Source: Accumulibacter sp.
Lineage (GTDB): Bacteria; Pseudomonadota; Gammaproteobacteria; Burkholderiales; Rhodocyclaceae
Assembly: GCF_036625195.1 (NCBI RefSeq)
Contig: NZ_JAZKUG010000001.1
Coordinates: forward strand, 1,488,001 to 1,552,000
Direction of reading: 5' to 3'
DNA: 64,000 nt
Below are positions 34,179 to 47,800 of the stretch, in pieces; position 1 is the stretch's first letter; each line of letters starts with the position of its first letter. The notes beneath the pieces were generated by a model. It was given only the letters and a program-made list of their open reading frames with translations. It was not told the origin of the DNA and did not search any database. The translations under genes were made by a program, and so were the position numbers.

Positions 34179-35600
34179 GTGCGCGACCCTGGGCGGTCGT
34201 CGCGGCGAGTTCCCTGCGGGGAATGCGGGGATGATCCGCCGCGTCGCTTTCCCGGCTTTCTTCGATTCGTCGTCTGGCCTCCCGTGCTCGAGCCGTTGAA
34301 CACCGTGACCGCGCCCGCAAGGACGTTGCTGTCCAGGAGACAGCTGCTGATCATGGTCGCCTGCAGCCGTGGCGACGTCGCGCAACACCTGCTGACCTGC
34401 CTGCGCGAGCTGGACTATCGGGCAGTGGCGATGGAACTGGCGGCGGACCTGCCCAAGGGCAGTCCGCAACCGAGCCTGATCATTGCCGACTGCCTTCCTG
34501 AAGTATGGTTGCGCAAGAGATCGTTCGACGGTTCCGGCAATGTCCCTGGGATACCGGCCCTCTTCCTGCTCGACGCCTGTGCGTGCAACACTGAAGACCT
34601 GCAAGCATTGCGGAGGTCGCACGAGGTACTCTTGCGGCCGTTCGCGCTCGCCGACCTCGATCGGAGCATCCGCTGCCGCCTGTCATCGACGCATGCACGC
34701 GCCGACGATTCCGGAATGCCGGGGCTGATTGATCGCCGGCACGCCGAGCGGCGCGTCGTTGGCAGGCGACGCAGCGACGGCTCGCAGATGACGCATCACG
34801 ACCACGACCGTCGCCAGGGCGAGCGGCGGTGCCAGCCGGCGAGCTGCTTCACGGCGGCAGCCTGCAGCGGGGGCGAAGCCCTGCGCATGCCGGCCTTGTT
34901 GGCACATGTCGAGGCACCATCCCTGTCGGTGATGGTGGTCTCCGACCGGCGGGATTTCGTCCGTCAGCTGATGGACGAGTTGGATGCCGCGCTGGAGATG
35001 CCGCTGCAGCCGATCGTGGTTGAAACGCTGGAGGCCGTACGGCTCTTCCTGGCAGGCGGTAGCGCCGACCTGATGTTGGTCGATACCCGCTGGCTGCGCA
35101 ACGCGGGTGCGGACCTGTTGGATCAGATCGAGATCGCGGCCCACCAGGTGGGCGCGCGATTGCTCCTCCTCTGGGACGATGCCTGGCCGCTGGCTGTCGA
35201 CGAGATCTTGCGGTTGCGTGTCTGTGGCAGCATCCGCATCGATGCCCCGGCCAGCCTCTACGCTCGCGCCTTGGGCGAGGTGAGCCAGGGTGGGCTGTGG
35301 TTGCCGCGCTGGCTGATGGCGCAGGCCTTCCGATGTTGGCTGTCGGCTGCGCGTTCAGCCAGGGTTGTCGCCGACAGCGCTGCGTCCGGCTCGGCGCGCT
35401 GCCTGACCGGGCGCGAGCGGGTGATCGCCAGGCTGGCAGCCGAGGGACTGACCAACAAGGAGATCGCGCGCCAGCTTCAGGTTTCTCCCGACACGGTGAA
35501 GAAGCATCTGGAAGCCGTCTTCGGCAAGCTTGGTGTTCGGCGACGCGGCCAGTTGGCTGCGCAGCTGTTCGCGACCGTCGCGGAGCCGCTCGGCGACTGA
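34179..35600 (+). CDS. LuxR-family regulator with two degenerate receiver-like domains
   Basis: Up to 473 residues. The C-terminal LuxR helix-turn-helix is clear (LTGRERVIARLAAEGLTNKE, then IARQLQVSPDTVKKHLEAVF). Upstream are two receiver-like alpha/beta domains, about residues 53-167 (LLIMVACSRGDV ... LIIADCLPEVW ... VLLRPF) and 250-370 (LSVMVVSDRRDF ... LMLVDTRWL). Each keeps an Asp where receivers are phosphorylated. The acidic pair of strand 1 and the strand-5 lysine are missing or replaced, so phosphorylation may not occur. The linker has two copies of a DRRxxERR motif. The start is uncertain: GTG 34179 is the longest, and GTG 34284 or 34305 is also possible. It is a likely local regulator of the adjacent adhesin. 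Confidence 0.8.
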   Translation: MRDPGRSSRRVPCGECGDDPPRRFPGFLRFVVWPPVLEPLNTVTAPARTLLSRRQLLIMVACSRGDVAQHLLTCLRELDYRAVAMELAADLPKGSPQPSLIIADCLPEVWLRKRSFDGSGNVPGIPALFLLDACACNTEDLQALRRSHEVLLRPFALADLDRSIRCRLSSTHARADDSGMPGLIDRRHAERRVVGRRRSDGSQMTHHDHDRRQGERRCQPASCFTAAACSGGEALRMPALLAHVEAPSLSVMVVSDRRDFVRQLMDELDAALEMPLQPIVVETLEAVRLFLAGGSADLMLVDTRWLRNAGADLLDQIEIAAHQVGARLLLLWDDAWPLAVDEILRLRVCGSIRIDAPASLYARALGEVSQGGLWLPRWLMAQAFRCWLSAARSARVVADSAASGSARCLTGRERVIARLAAEGLTNKEIARQLQVSPDTVKKHLEAVFGKLGVRRRGQLAAQLFATVAEPLGD

Positions 35601-35883
35601 CAATGGCTACGCCACGGGATTACCCGTTTGGGGAATGGCAAAGCAGCAGCCTTGCGGGTAGCGTCGGCGGATGTTCTGAGACGATGGGGCAGTCCTTCGC
35701 CGGTCTTGGCAGGCGGCATGGTGACTGCGGGCGAAGGCTGAGCAGCGGCTGGCGGCAAACGGCCAGCGGCCGTCTCGGGAGCGGTGGTGCAGCTGCTCGC
35801 TGGTCGCAACCTGGCGCGGCGGACGCCGCGGGCGCGTCTTGGTCGACTGATTCAACTTGATTTCATTTCAGGAGCTTGGAGCC

Positions 35884-38800
35884 ATGGCAACGACAGTGAA
35901 AACGAACAAGCAGGACTATGCACCGGGCCAGACCGTGTCGATCAGGGCCGAGGGCTTCGGCGAGATGGCCGGCATCCGCTTTCAAGTGATCAATCTGGGC
36001 CTCGACGGGGTCTTGGGCACGCAGGACGACCTGTCGTATGCAAGTTGGACCGTCGCCAATGGCTTCCGGCCTGCCCTCGACGCCAACGGCAACCCGCTGC
36101 CTGCTTTCGTCGACACCACATGGGTGGTTCCTCGGAGTGCGCTGAACTCGACCCTGGTACTTACCGCAGAGGCGGTCTTTTCGGGTGCGGACCACCAGCT
36201 TGGAACGGCCGATGACGTGGCGACCGGCGAGGTGGCGATGACGATGTTTACTGATGGTCCCAATCCGGCTCCGACGCAAGTGTTCTACGTTCCGTTTCCG
36301 GAAGACCAACTACTGACGGGCCTGCAGGCCATCGAGTCGGGATCCGGTTCCACCAATCCGACCAATCCGGTCCAGACATACATTTCGGTTGCGGCCTCGG
36401 CGAACAACACGATCATCTACTACGATCAATGGGAAAACGGCTACGACGTCGATATTGCCAACCCGAACGATCTCTACAGCTCGATCAACCCTGGCGGTAC
36501 GCAGATTTGGGGTGATGGGGACATCAGCAACGGTGCCGCCCCCGGGGTGGTGAGCAATGCGGCCGACGTGATCAATGCCGGAACGGTCATCGTACTCAAT
36601 AACGCCGTGCAGACGGGAACCCTGCAGTCGGTCATCGATTTCGACGGTCGCGACAAGATCGCGGCAACGAAGAGCGTCGCTCTGACGCACGTTGGCTGGG
36701 CCAGCGGTTCGAACACGCTGCTGGCGGGTGCGGTCGAGGTCTTCGACACCAAGAGTTGGGGAACGGAGTATCGCGTCCCGGTCGGCGCGAACATCCCGGA
36801 CTCTGCCGACAGCCAGATGTTCGAGTACACCAGCCTGTACATCATGGCCGGTCCGGGCGGGGCCACGGTGCAGATCGACAAGGACGCCAGTGGCAGCTTC
36901 GAAACGACCGTCACGCTGAGCGAGGGGCAGCCGTACTTCGTCAATGGTGGCGTCAACGTCGGCGGCCGCGTGTCGTCCGACAAGCCCGTGCAGGTACACT
37001 TCCTCACCGGTGACATCGGGTCCAACTACGAGAGCCGGGATTCCGCACTGCTTCCCCTCAACCTCTGGTCGTCGAGCTACTACACCCCGGTGTCGACGGC
37101 AGCGACCAACAGCGAGGCGACCACCGTCTGGCTCTACAACCCCAGCACCAGTGGGATCACGGTCAATTATGAGACCAGGACCGGGGCCGGTGGCAACACC
37201 ATCACCACCACACCTCTGTCGGTGGCAGCGGGCTCGTACCTGAAGCAGACGGTTCCGGACGGTTACGGCGCGCACTTCTACACACCCGATCCCGATGGCG
37301 CGGGACCCGGCACTGCGCCGACTTTCTACGCCTTCTCCACCACCAACTCGACGGATACCAGCGGAGGCAACCAGGCATGGGACTGGGGTTTCACCCTGAT
37401 CCCGCGGGAGTCGCTGTCGCCGCAGGTTCTGGTTGGTCTGGGGATTGGTCGCGACCCGACCTCAGGTACCAACCCGAATGAAAACGGCAACCCGGTCTGG
37501 GTTTCGCCGGTGGGCAACGGCAATACCGCCGCGACGATCTACATCGACTACGATGCCAATCCGCTGACTGGCGCCCTCACCGATCCAAACGGCAACAAGT
37601 ACGACACTTCCGTCAGCCTGCGCGAACTCGACCGGGCCAAGATCTACGACACCGTGGACCGTAACCAGACCGGCATGTTGGTCTATACGCTGACGCCCGG
37701 AGTCAAGCTGGTTGCGGCCTGGGGCCAGGATCCGGCAACGGCTTCGGCGGGTGCTCCCGGACTCGATGTGGGAACCGGCATCCCGCCGCTGGCGCTGTTC
37801 GGGGCCGGCAAGGACGGCAGTCTCAGTACCGACAATGACGGCAATGGCGTGGTCAGCGCGGGCGACGAAATGCTTTACACGATCGTCATCAACAACACCA
37901 GCCGCTCACCGATATCCGACATTCGCCTGCGGGACGTCCTGCCGGTGGATACCACGTATGTCACTGGCAGTACCTTCTTCAAGAATGCTGCCGGGGTGAT
38001 CTCACAGATTCCGGACGACTCGTCAGGCACTGCCTTCCCGCTCGACGGCCTGGGTTTCATCCTCAACCCGGGCAACCCATTGCCGGTCGGTGGTTCGTAC
38101 CAAGTGACGTTCAAGGTACTGATCGACAGCGTGGGCGATCTGGAACCGGGAACGACGAGCATCGTCAACAATGGCAGCGCCAGCGCTGGTGGTGTGACGA
38201 TCGATTTCTCCGATACCACGCCACTGGTCTTCGTGTCGATCGAGAAACAGGTTTCGGTCAATGGGACCGTTTGGCTCGATGCCGACGACGCCCCAGGGCC
38301 GACCATCGCCGTCGGGCAAGACATTTACTTCCGTGTCGCTGTGACGAACAGCGGCGCCTTGCCGGCGACGGTAGACCTTTTTGACCAGATCCTCGCGGGG
38401 GGTGGTTCGCCGCATGACTTCAAGTTCAGCGGCAGTCAGACGACGATCCTGGCGCCAAATACCACGATCTACAGTGACGTGATTCTGGCGACCGCGGAAG
38501 CCGGTTCGCACGAAGATCGCGCTTCGGCCAACGTGACGGTCACTGACGGCAACGTGACGAGCACGGTCATCGTAGTGCCGGACGATGCCAACTACTTTGG
38601 CGCGACGGGCGCTGTGGAGATCGAAAAGCAGGTTTCGGCCGACAACGTCAACTGGCACGACGCCGACGATGCCCCGGGGGTGACGATCCTCGCTGGCGAG
38701 GAGGTCTACTACCGCGTCAGGGTCACCAACAGCGGTGCACTGCCGGCTACGGTCAACTTAAGCGATGTCAACGTGGTTGGTGGAGACCCCGCGCTCGATT

Positions 38801-41800
38801 TCAAGTTTTCTGGCAACCAAACCACAACGGTAGGCGTCGGACAAATCATCTACTCCGACGTGATCAGTGGCATCGCCGCCGCCGGTCAGCACACCGACCA
38901 GGCGTCGGCGCAGGTGACGGTGACCGATGGCACCAACACGACACCGATCAGCGTCGCGCCGGACAATGCGAACTACTTCGGTGGGCAAGGCGCTATCGTC
39001 ATCGAGAAAGAGTTGTCCATCGATGGGGGTAGCACGTGGATTCCTGCGGATTCGCCCACCGGGCCAGTCATCCTCGCCGGCAGCACCGTCAAGTATCGAG
39101 TGGCGGTGACGAACAACTCGACGGGTGATCTGACTGCTACCGTTGACCTGAACGACGCGACGATCACCGGGAGCGTTCCGTTCCTGGATTTCGCCTTCGG
39201 TGGCAACCAGACGACGACCGTTGCGGCGGGAGTGACCGTCTATTCGGACGAGATCATTACGACGGCACTGGCGGGGCAGCAGACGGATCGAGCTTCGGCT
39301 GTGGCCAGTGTCAGCGATGGCGTCAATTCGGCGCCCGTGGTGGTGTTGCCGGATGATGCGAACTACTTTGGGGCCCAGCCGTCGCTGAACATTGTCAAGA
39401 CGGCCGACCCGTCGGGCCAGGTGGCCGATGTGGCGGGTGAGGCGATCAGCTACACGATCACGGTGGCGAACACGGGCAACCAGTCGCTGACCGGCATCGT
39501 GGTGAGCGACCCGAACGCGACGGCGCAGGCCCCGACCTACGTCAGCGGTGACGCCGGCGTGATCGGCACCCTGGACGTGGGCGAGACGTGGACCTACAGC
39601 GCGGCGCACACCGTGACGCAGGGCGAGATCGACAGCAATGGCGGCGGCGATGGCTTCATCGAGAACATTGCGACTGCCGACAGCGACCAGACGGATCCGG
39701 ACAGCGACGACGAGGCCGTGCCGGTTGCGCGCGCCCCGAGCCTGAACATTGTCAAGACGGCCGACCCGTCGGGCCAGGTGGCCGATGTGGCGGGTGAGGC
39801 GATCAGCTACACGATCACGGTGGCGAACACGGGCAACCAGTCGCTGACCGGCATCGTGGTGAGCGACCCGAACGCGACGGCGCAGGCCCCGACCTACGTC
39901 AGCGGTGACGCCGGCGTGATCGGCACCCTGGACGTGGGCGAGACGTGGACCTACAGCGCGGCGCACACCGTGACGCAGGGCGAGATCGACAGCAATGGCG
40001 GCGGCGATGGCTTCATCGAGAACATTGCGACTGCCGACAGCGACCAGACGGATCCGGACAGCGACGACGAGGCCGTGCCGGTTGCGCGCGCCCCGAGCCT
40101 GAACATTGTCAAGACGGCCGACCCGTCGGGCCAGGTGGCCGATGTGGCAGGTGAGGCGATCAGCTACACGATCACGGTGGCGAACACGGGCAACCAGTCG
40201 CTGACCGGCATCGTGGTGAGCGACCCGAACGCGACGGCGCAGGCCCCGACCTACGTCAGCGGTGACGCCGGCGTGATCGGCACCCTGGACGTGGGCGAGA
40301 CGTGGACCTACAGCGCGGCGCACACCGTGACGCAGGGCGAGATCGACAGCAATGGCGGCGGCGATGGCTTCATCGAGAACATTGCGACTGCCGACAGCGA
40401 CCAGACGGATCCGGACAGCGACGACGAGGCCGTGCCGGTTGCGCGCGCCCCGAGCCTGAACATTGTCAAGACGGCCGACCCGTCGGGCCAGGTGGCCGAT
40501 GTGGCAGGTGAGGCGATCAGCTACACGATCACGGTGGCGAACACGGGCAACCAGTCGCTGACCGGCGTCGTGGTGAGCGACCCGAACGCGACGGCACAGG
40601 CCCCGACCTACGTCAGCGGCGACGCCGGCGTGATCGGCACCCTGGACGTGGGCGAGACGTGGACCTACAGCGCGGCGCACACCGTGACGCAGGGCGAGAT
40701 CGACAGCAATGGCGGCGGCGATGGCTTCATCGAGAACATTGCGACTGCCGACAGCGACCAGACGGATCCGGACAGCGACGACGAGGCCGTGCCGGTTGCG
40801 CGCGCCCCGAGCCTGAACATTGTCAAGACGGCCGACCCGTCGGGCCAGGTGGCCGATGTGGCGGGTGAGGCGATCAGCTACACGATCACGGTGGCGAACA
40901 CGGGCAACCAGTCGCTGACCGGCATCGTGGTGAGCGACCCGAACGCGACGGCGCAGGCCCCGACCTACGTCAGCGGTGACGCCGGCGTGATCGGCACCCT
41001 GGACGTGGGCGAGACGTGGACCTACAGCGCGGCGCACACCGTGACGCAGGGCGAGATCGACAGCAATGGCGGCGGCGATGGCTTCATCGAGAACATTGCG
41101 ACTGCCGACAGCGACCAGACGGATCCGGACAGCGACGACGAGGCCGTGCCGGTTGCACAGCGGCCGAGCCTGAACATCGTCAAGACGGCCGACCCGTCGG
41201 GCCAGGTGGCCGATGTGGCGGGTGAGGCGATCAGCTACACGATCACGGTGGCGAACACGGGCAACCAGTCGCTGACCGGCGTCGTGGTGAGCGACCCGAA
41301 CGCGACGGCGCAGGCCCCGACCTACGTCAGCGGTGACGCCGGCGTGATCGGCACCCTGGACGTGGGCGAGACGTGGACCTACAGCGCGGCGCACACCGTG
41401 ACGCAGGGCGAGATCGACAGCAATGGCGGCGGCGATGGCTTCATCGAGAACATTGCGACCGCCGACAGCGACCAGACGGATCCGGACAGCGACGACGAGG
41501 CCGTGCCGGTTGCGCGCGCCCCGAGCCTGAACATCGTCAAGACGGCCGACCCGTCGGGCCAGGTGGCCGATGTGGCGGGTGAGGCGATCAGCTACACGAT
41601 CACGGTGGCGAACACGGGCAACCAGTCGCTGACCGGCATCGTGGTGAGCGACCCGAACGCGACGGCGCAGGCCCCGACCTACGTCAGCGGTGACGCCGGC
41701 GTGATCGGCACCCTGGACGTGGGCGAGACGTGGACCTACAGCGCGGCGCACACCGTGACGCAGGGCGAGATCGACAGCAATGGCGGCGGCGATGGCTTCA

Positions 41801-44800
41801 TCGAGAACATTGCGACTGCCGACAGCGACCAGACGGATCCGGACAGCGACGACGAGGCCGTGCCGGTTGCGCGCGCCCCGAGCCTGAACATTGTCAAGAC
41901 GGCCGACCCGTCGGGCCAGGTGGCCGATGTGGCAGGTGAGGCGATCAGCTACACGATCACGGTGGCGAACACGGGCAACCAGTCGCTGACCGGCATCGTG
42001 GTGAGCGACCCGAACGCGACGGCGCAGGCCCCGACCTACGTCAGCGGTGACGCCGGCGTGATCGGCACCCTGGACGTGGGCGAGACGTGGACCTACAGCG
42101 CGGCGCACACCGTGACGCAGGGCGAGATCGACAGCGACGGCGGTGGCGACGGCGACCTGGACAACACGGCGACCGCCGACAGCGACCAGACCGGGCCGGA
42201 CAGCGACGACGAGGCCGTGCCGGTTGCACAGCGGCCGAGCCTGAACATCGTCAAGACGGCCGACCCGTCGGGCCAGGTGGCCGATGTGGCAGGTGAGGCG
42301 ATCAGCTACACGATCACGGTGGCGAACACGGGCAACCAGTCGCTGACCGGCATCGTGGTGAGCGACCCGAACGCGACGGCGCAGGCCCCGACCTACGTCA
42401 GCGGTGACGCCGGCGTGATCGGCACCCTGGACGTGGGCGAGACGTGGACCTACAGCGCGGCGCACACCGTGACGCAGGGCGAGATCGACAGCAATGGCGG
42501 CGGCGATGGCTTCATCGAGAACATTGCGACTGCCGACAGCGACCAGACGGATCCGGACAGCGACGACGAGGCCGTGCCGGTTGCGCGCGCCCCGAGCCTG
42601 AACATTGTCAAGACGGCCGACCCGTCGGGCCAGGTGGCCGATGTGGCAGGTGAGGCGATCAGCTACACGATCACGGTGGCGAACACGGGCAACCAGTCGC
42701 TGACCGGCGTCGTGGTGAGCGACCCGAACGCGACGGCACAGGCCCCGACCTATGTCAGCGGCGACGCGGGCGTGATCGGCACCCTGGAGGTGGGCGAGAC
42801 GTGGACCTACAGCGCGGCGCACACCGTGACGCAGGCCGAGATCGACAGCGACGGCGGTGGCGACGGCGACCTGGACAACACGGCGACCGCCGACAGCGAC
42901 CAGACCGGGCCGGACAGCGACGACGAGGCCGTGCCGGTTGCACAGCGGCCGAGCCTGAACATCGTCAAGACGGCCGACCCGTCAGGCCAGGTGGCCGATG
43001 TGGCGGGTGAGGCGATCAGCTACACGATCACGGTGGCGAACACGGGCAACCAGTCGCTGACCGGCGTCGTGGTGAGCGACCCGAACGCGACGGCGCAGGC
43101 CCCGACGTACGTCAGCGGTGACGCCGGCGTGATCGGCACCCTGGACGTGGGCGAGACGTGGACCTACAGCGCGGCGCACACCGTGACGCAGGGCGAGATC
43201 GACAGCAATGGCGGCGGCGATGGCTTCATCGAGAACATTGCGACTGCCGACAGCGACCAGACGGATCCGGACAGCGACGACGAGGCCGTGCCGGTTGCGC
43301 GCGCCCCGAGCCTGAACATTGTCAAGACGGCCGACCCGTCGGGCCAGGTGGCCGATGTGGCGGGTGAGGCGATCAGCTACACGATCACGGTGGCGAACAC
43401 GGGCAACCAGTCGCTGACCGGCATCGTGGTGAGCGACCCGAACGCGACGGCGCAGGCCCCGACCTACGTCAGCGGTGACGCCGGCGTGATCGGCACCCTG
43501 GACGTGGGCGAGACGTGGACCTACAGCGCGGCGCACACCGTGACGCAGGGCGAGATCGACAGCAATGGCGGCGGCGATGGCTTCATCGAGAACATTGCGA
43601 CTGCCGACAGCGACCAGACGGATCCGGACAGCGACGACGAGGCCGTGCCGGTTGCGCGCGCCCCGAGCCTGAACATTGTCAAGACGGCCGACCCGTCGGG
43701 CCAGGTGGCCGATGTGGCAGGTGAGGCGATCAGCTACACGATCACGGTGGCGAACACGGGCAACCAGTCGCTGACCGGCATCGTGGTGAGCGACCCGAAC
43801 GCGACGGCGCAGGCCCCGACCTACGTCAGCGGTGACGCCGGCGTGATCGGCACCCTGGACGTGGGCGAGACGTGGACCTACAGCGCGGCGCACACCGTGA
43901 CGCAGGGCGAGATCGACAGCAATGGCGGCGGCGATGGCTTCATCGAGAACATTGCGACTGCCGACAGCGACCAGACGGATCCGGACAGCGACGACGAGGC
44001 CGTGCCGGTTGCGCGCGCCCCGAGCCTGAACATTGTCAAGACGGCCGACCCGTCGGGCCAGGTGGCCGATGTGGCAGGTGAGGCGATCAGCTACACGATC
44101 ACGGTGGCGAACACGGGCAACCAGTCGCTGACCGGCATCGTGGTGAGCGACCCGAACGCGACGGCGCAGGCCCCGACCTACGTCAGCGGTGACGCCGGCG
44201 TGATCGGCACCCTGGACGTGGGCGAGACGTGGACCTACAGCGCGGCGCACACCGTGACGCAGGGCGAGATCGACAGCAATGGCGGCGGCGATGGCTTCAT
44301 CGAGAACATTGCGACTGCCGACAGCGACCAGACGGATCCGGACAGCGACGACGAGGCCGTGCCGGTTGCGCGCGCCCCGAGCCTGAACATTGTCAAGACG
44401 GCCGACCCGTCGGGCCAGGTGGCCGATGTGGCAGGTGAGGCGATCAGCTACACGATCACGGTGGCGAACACGGGCAACCAGTCGCTGACCGGCGTCGTGG
44501 TGAGCGACCCGAACGCGACGGCACAGGCCCCGACCTACGTCAGCGGCGACGCCGGCGTGATCGGCACCCTGGACGTGGGCGAGACGTGGACCTACAGCGC
44601 GGCGCACACCGTGACGCAGGGCGAGATCGACAGCAATGGCGGCGGCGATGGCTTCATCGAGAACATTGCGACTGCCGACAGCGACCAGACGGATCCGGAC
44701 AGCGACGACGAGGCCGTGCCGGTTGCACAGCGGCCGAGCCTGAACATTGTCAAGACGGCCGACCCGTCGGGCCAGGTGGCCGATGTGGCGGGTGAGGCGA

Positions 44801-47800
44801 TCACCTACACGATCACGGTGGCGAATACGGGCAACCAGTCGCTGACCGGCATCGTGGTGAGCGACCCGAACGCGACGGCGCAGGCCCCGACCTACGTCAG
44901 CGGTGACGCCGGCGTGATCGGCACCCTGGACGTGGGCGAGACGTGGACCTACAGCGCGGCGCACACCGTGACGCAGGGCGAGATCGACAGCAATGGCGGC
45001 GGCGATGGCTTCATCGAGAACATTGCGACCGCCGACAGCGACCAGACGGATCCGGACACGGACGACGAGGCCGTGCCGGTTGCACAGCGGCCGAGCCTGA
45101 ACATCGTCAAGACGGCCGACCCGTCAGGCCAGGTGGCCGATGTGGCGGGTGAGGCGATCACCTACACGATCACGGTGGCGAACACGGGCAACCAGTCGCT
45201 GACCGGCATCGTGGTGAGCGACCCGAACGCGACGGCACAGGCCCCGACCTATGTCAGCGGCGACGCGGGCGTGATCGGCACCCTGGAGGTGGGCGAGACG
45301 TGGACCTACAGCGCGGCGCACACCGTGACGCAGGCCGAGATCGACAGCGACGGCGGTGGCGACGGCGACCTGGACAACACGGCGACCGCCGACAGCGACC
45401 AGACCGGGCCGGACAGCGACGACGAGGCCGTGCCGGTTGCACAGCGGCCGAGCCTGAACATCGTCAAGACGGCCGACCCGTCGGGCCAGGTGGCCGATGT
45501 GGCAGGTGAGGCGATCAGCTACACGATCACGGTGGCGAACACGGGCAACCAGTCGCTGACCGGCATCGTGGTGAGCGACCCGAACGCGACGGCACAGGCC
45601 CCGACCTATGTCAGCGGCGACGCGGGCGTGCTTGGTGTCCTCGACGTGGGCGAGACGTGGACCTACAGCGCGGCGCACACCGTGACGCAGGCCGAGATCG
45701 ACAGCAATGGCGGCGGCGATGGCTTCATCGAGAACATTGCGACCGCCGACAGCGACCAGACGGATCCGGACACGGACGACGAGGCCGTGCCGGTTGCACA
45801 GCGGCCGAGCCTGAACATTGTCAAGACGGCCGACCCGTCAGGCCAGGTGGCCGATGTGGCGGGTGAGGCGATCAGCTACACGATCACGGTGGCGAACACG
45901 GGCAACCAGTCGCTGACCGGCATCGTGGTGAGCGACCCGAACGCGACGGCACAGGCCCCGACCTATGTCAGCGGCGACGCGGGCGTGCTTGGTGTCCTCG
46001 ACGTGGGCGAGACGTGGACCTACAGCGCGGTGCACACCGTGACGCAGGCCGAGATCGACAGCGACGGTGGTGGCGACGGCGACCTGGACAACATTGCGAC
46101 CGCCGACAGCGACCAGACGGATCCGGACACGGACGACGAGGCCGTGCCGGTTGCACAGCGGCCGAGCCTGAACATCGTCAAGACGGCCGACCCGTCAGGC
46201 CAGGTGGCCGATGTGGCGGGTGAGGCGATCACCTACACGATCACGGTGGCGAACACGGGCAACCAGTCGCTGACCGGCATCGTGGTGAGCGACCCGAACG
46301 CGACGGCACAGGCCCCGACCTACGTCAGCGGCGACGCGGGCGTGCTTGGTGTCCTCGACGTGGGCGAGACGTGGACCTACAGCGCGGCGCACACCGTGAC
46401 GCAGGCCGAGATCGACAGCAACGGCGGTGGCGACGGCTTCATCGACAACATTGCGACCGCCGACAGCGACCAGACCGGGCCGGACACCGACGACGCGAGG
46501 GTTCCGGTCGGCGACACACCGGCGCTGGAGATCAACAAGGTTGCCGACCCGTCAGGCCAGGTGGCCGATGTGGCGGGTGAGGCGATCAGCTACACGATCA
46601 CGGTGGCGAACACGGGCAACCAGTCGCTGACCGGCATCGTGGTGAGCGACCCGAACGCGACGGCACAGGCCCCGACCTACGTCAGCGGCGACGCGGGCGT
46701 GCTTGGTGTCCTCGACGTGGGCGAGACGTGGACCTACAGCGCGGCGCACACCGTGACGCAGGCCGAGATCGACAGCGACGGTGGTGGCGACGGCGACCTG
46801 GACAACATTGCGACCGCCGACAGCGACCAGACCGGGCCGGACAGCGACGACGAGGCCGTGCCGGTTGCACAGCGGCCGAGCCTGAACATCGTCAAGACGG
46901 CCGACCCGTCAGGCCAGGTGGCCGATGTGGCGGGTGAGGCGATCAGCTACACGATCACGGTGGCGAACACGGGCAACCAGTCGCTGACCGGCGTCGTGGT
47001 GAGCGACCCGAACGCGACGGCACAGGCCCCGACCTATGTCAGCGGCGACGCGGGCGTGCTTGGTGTCCTCGACGTGGGCGAGACGTGGACCTACAGCGCG
47101 GCGCACACCGTGACGCAGGCCGAGATCGACAGCGACGGTGGTGGCGACGGCGACCTGGACAACATTGCGACCGCCGACAGCGACCAGACGGATCCGGACA
47201 CGGACGACGAGGCCGTGCCGGTTGCACAGCGGCCGAGCCTGAACATCGTCAAGACGGCCGACCCGTCAGGCCAGGTGGCCGATGTGGCGGGTGAGGCGAT
47301 CACCTACACGATCACGGTGGCGAACACGGGCAACCAGTCGCTGACCGGCATCGTGGTGAGCGACCCGAACGCGACGGCACAGGCCCCGACCTACGTCAGC
47401 GGCGACGCGGGCGTGCTTGGTGTCCTCGACGTGGGCGAGACGTGGACCTACAGCGCGGCGCACACCGTGACGCAGGCCGAGATCGACAGCAACGGCGGTG
47501 GCGACGGCTTCATCGACAACATTGCGACCGCCGACAGCGACCAGACCGGGCCGGACACCGACGACGCGAGGGTTCCGGTCGGCGACACACCGGCGCTGGA
47601 GATCAACAAGGTTGCCGACCCGTCAGGCCAGGTGGCCGATGTGGCGGGTGAGGCGATCACCTACACGATCACGGTGGCGAACACGGGCAACCAGTCGCTG
47701 ACCGGCATCGTGGTGAGCGACCCGAACGCGACGGCACAGGCCCCGACCTATGTCAGCGGCGACGCGGGCGTGCTTGGTGTCCTCGACGTGGGCGAGACGT

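Noticed and set aside
35601..35883. A third copy of the enhancer/sigma-54 element in the gap directly before the giant gene
   Set aside because: The gap has a GG-N10-GC by chance (around 35637) but with CAGC instead of TTGC at -12, and no TTGTCG-N7-TTACAG motif upstream. The giant gene is more likely driven from the promoter at 33833 or by an unrecognised one.
38758..42822. Very long antisense open frames inside the giant gene (also 42982-44964 and 52264-57438, up to 1724 codons)
   Set aside because: They are mirror images of the repeat units: the same codons repeated in the sense frame leave no stop codon in the antisense frame, so openness is copied from unit to unit. The translations are Arg/Val/Asp-rich with no domain character, and the sense frame covers the head, the repeats and the tail coherently.
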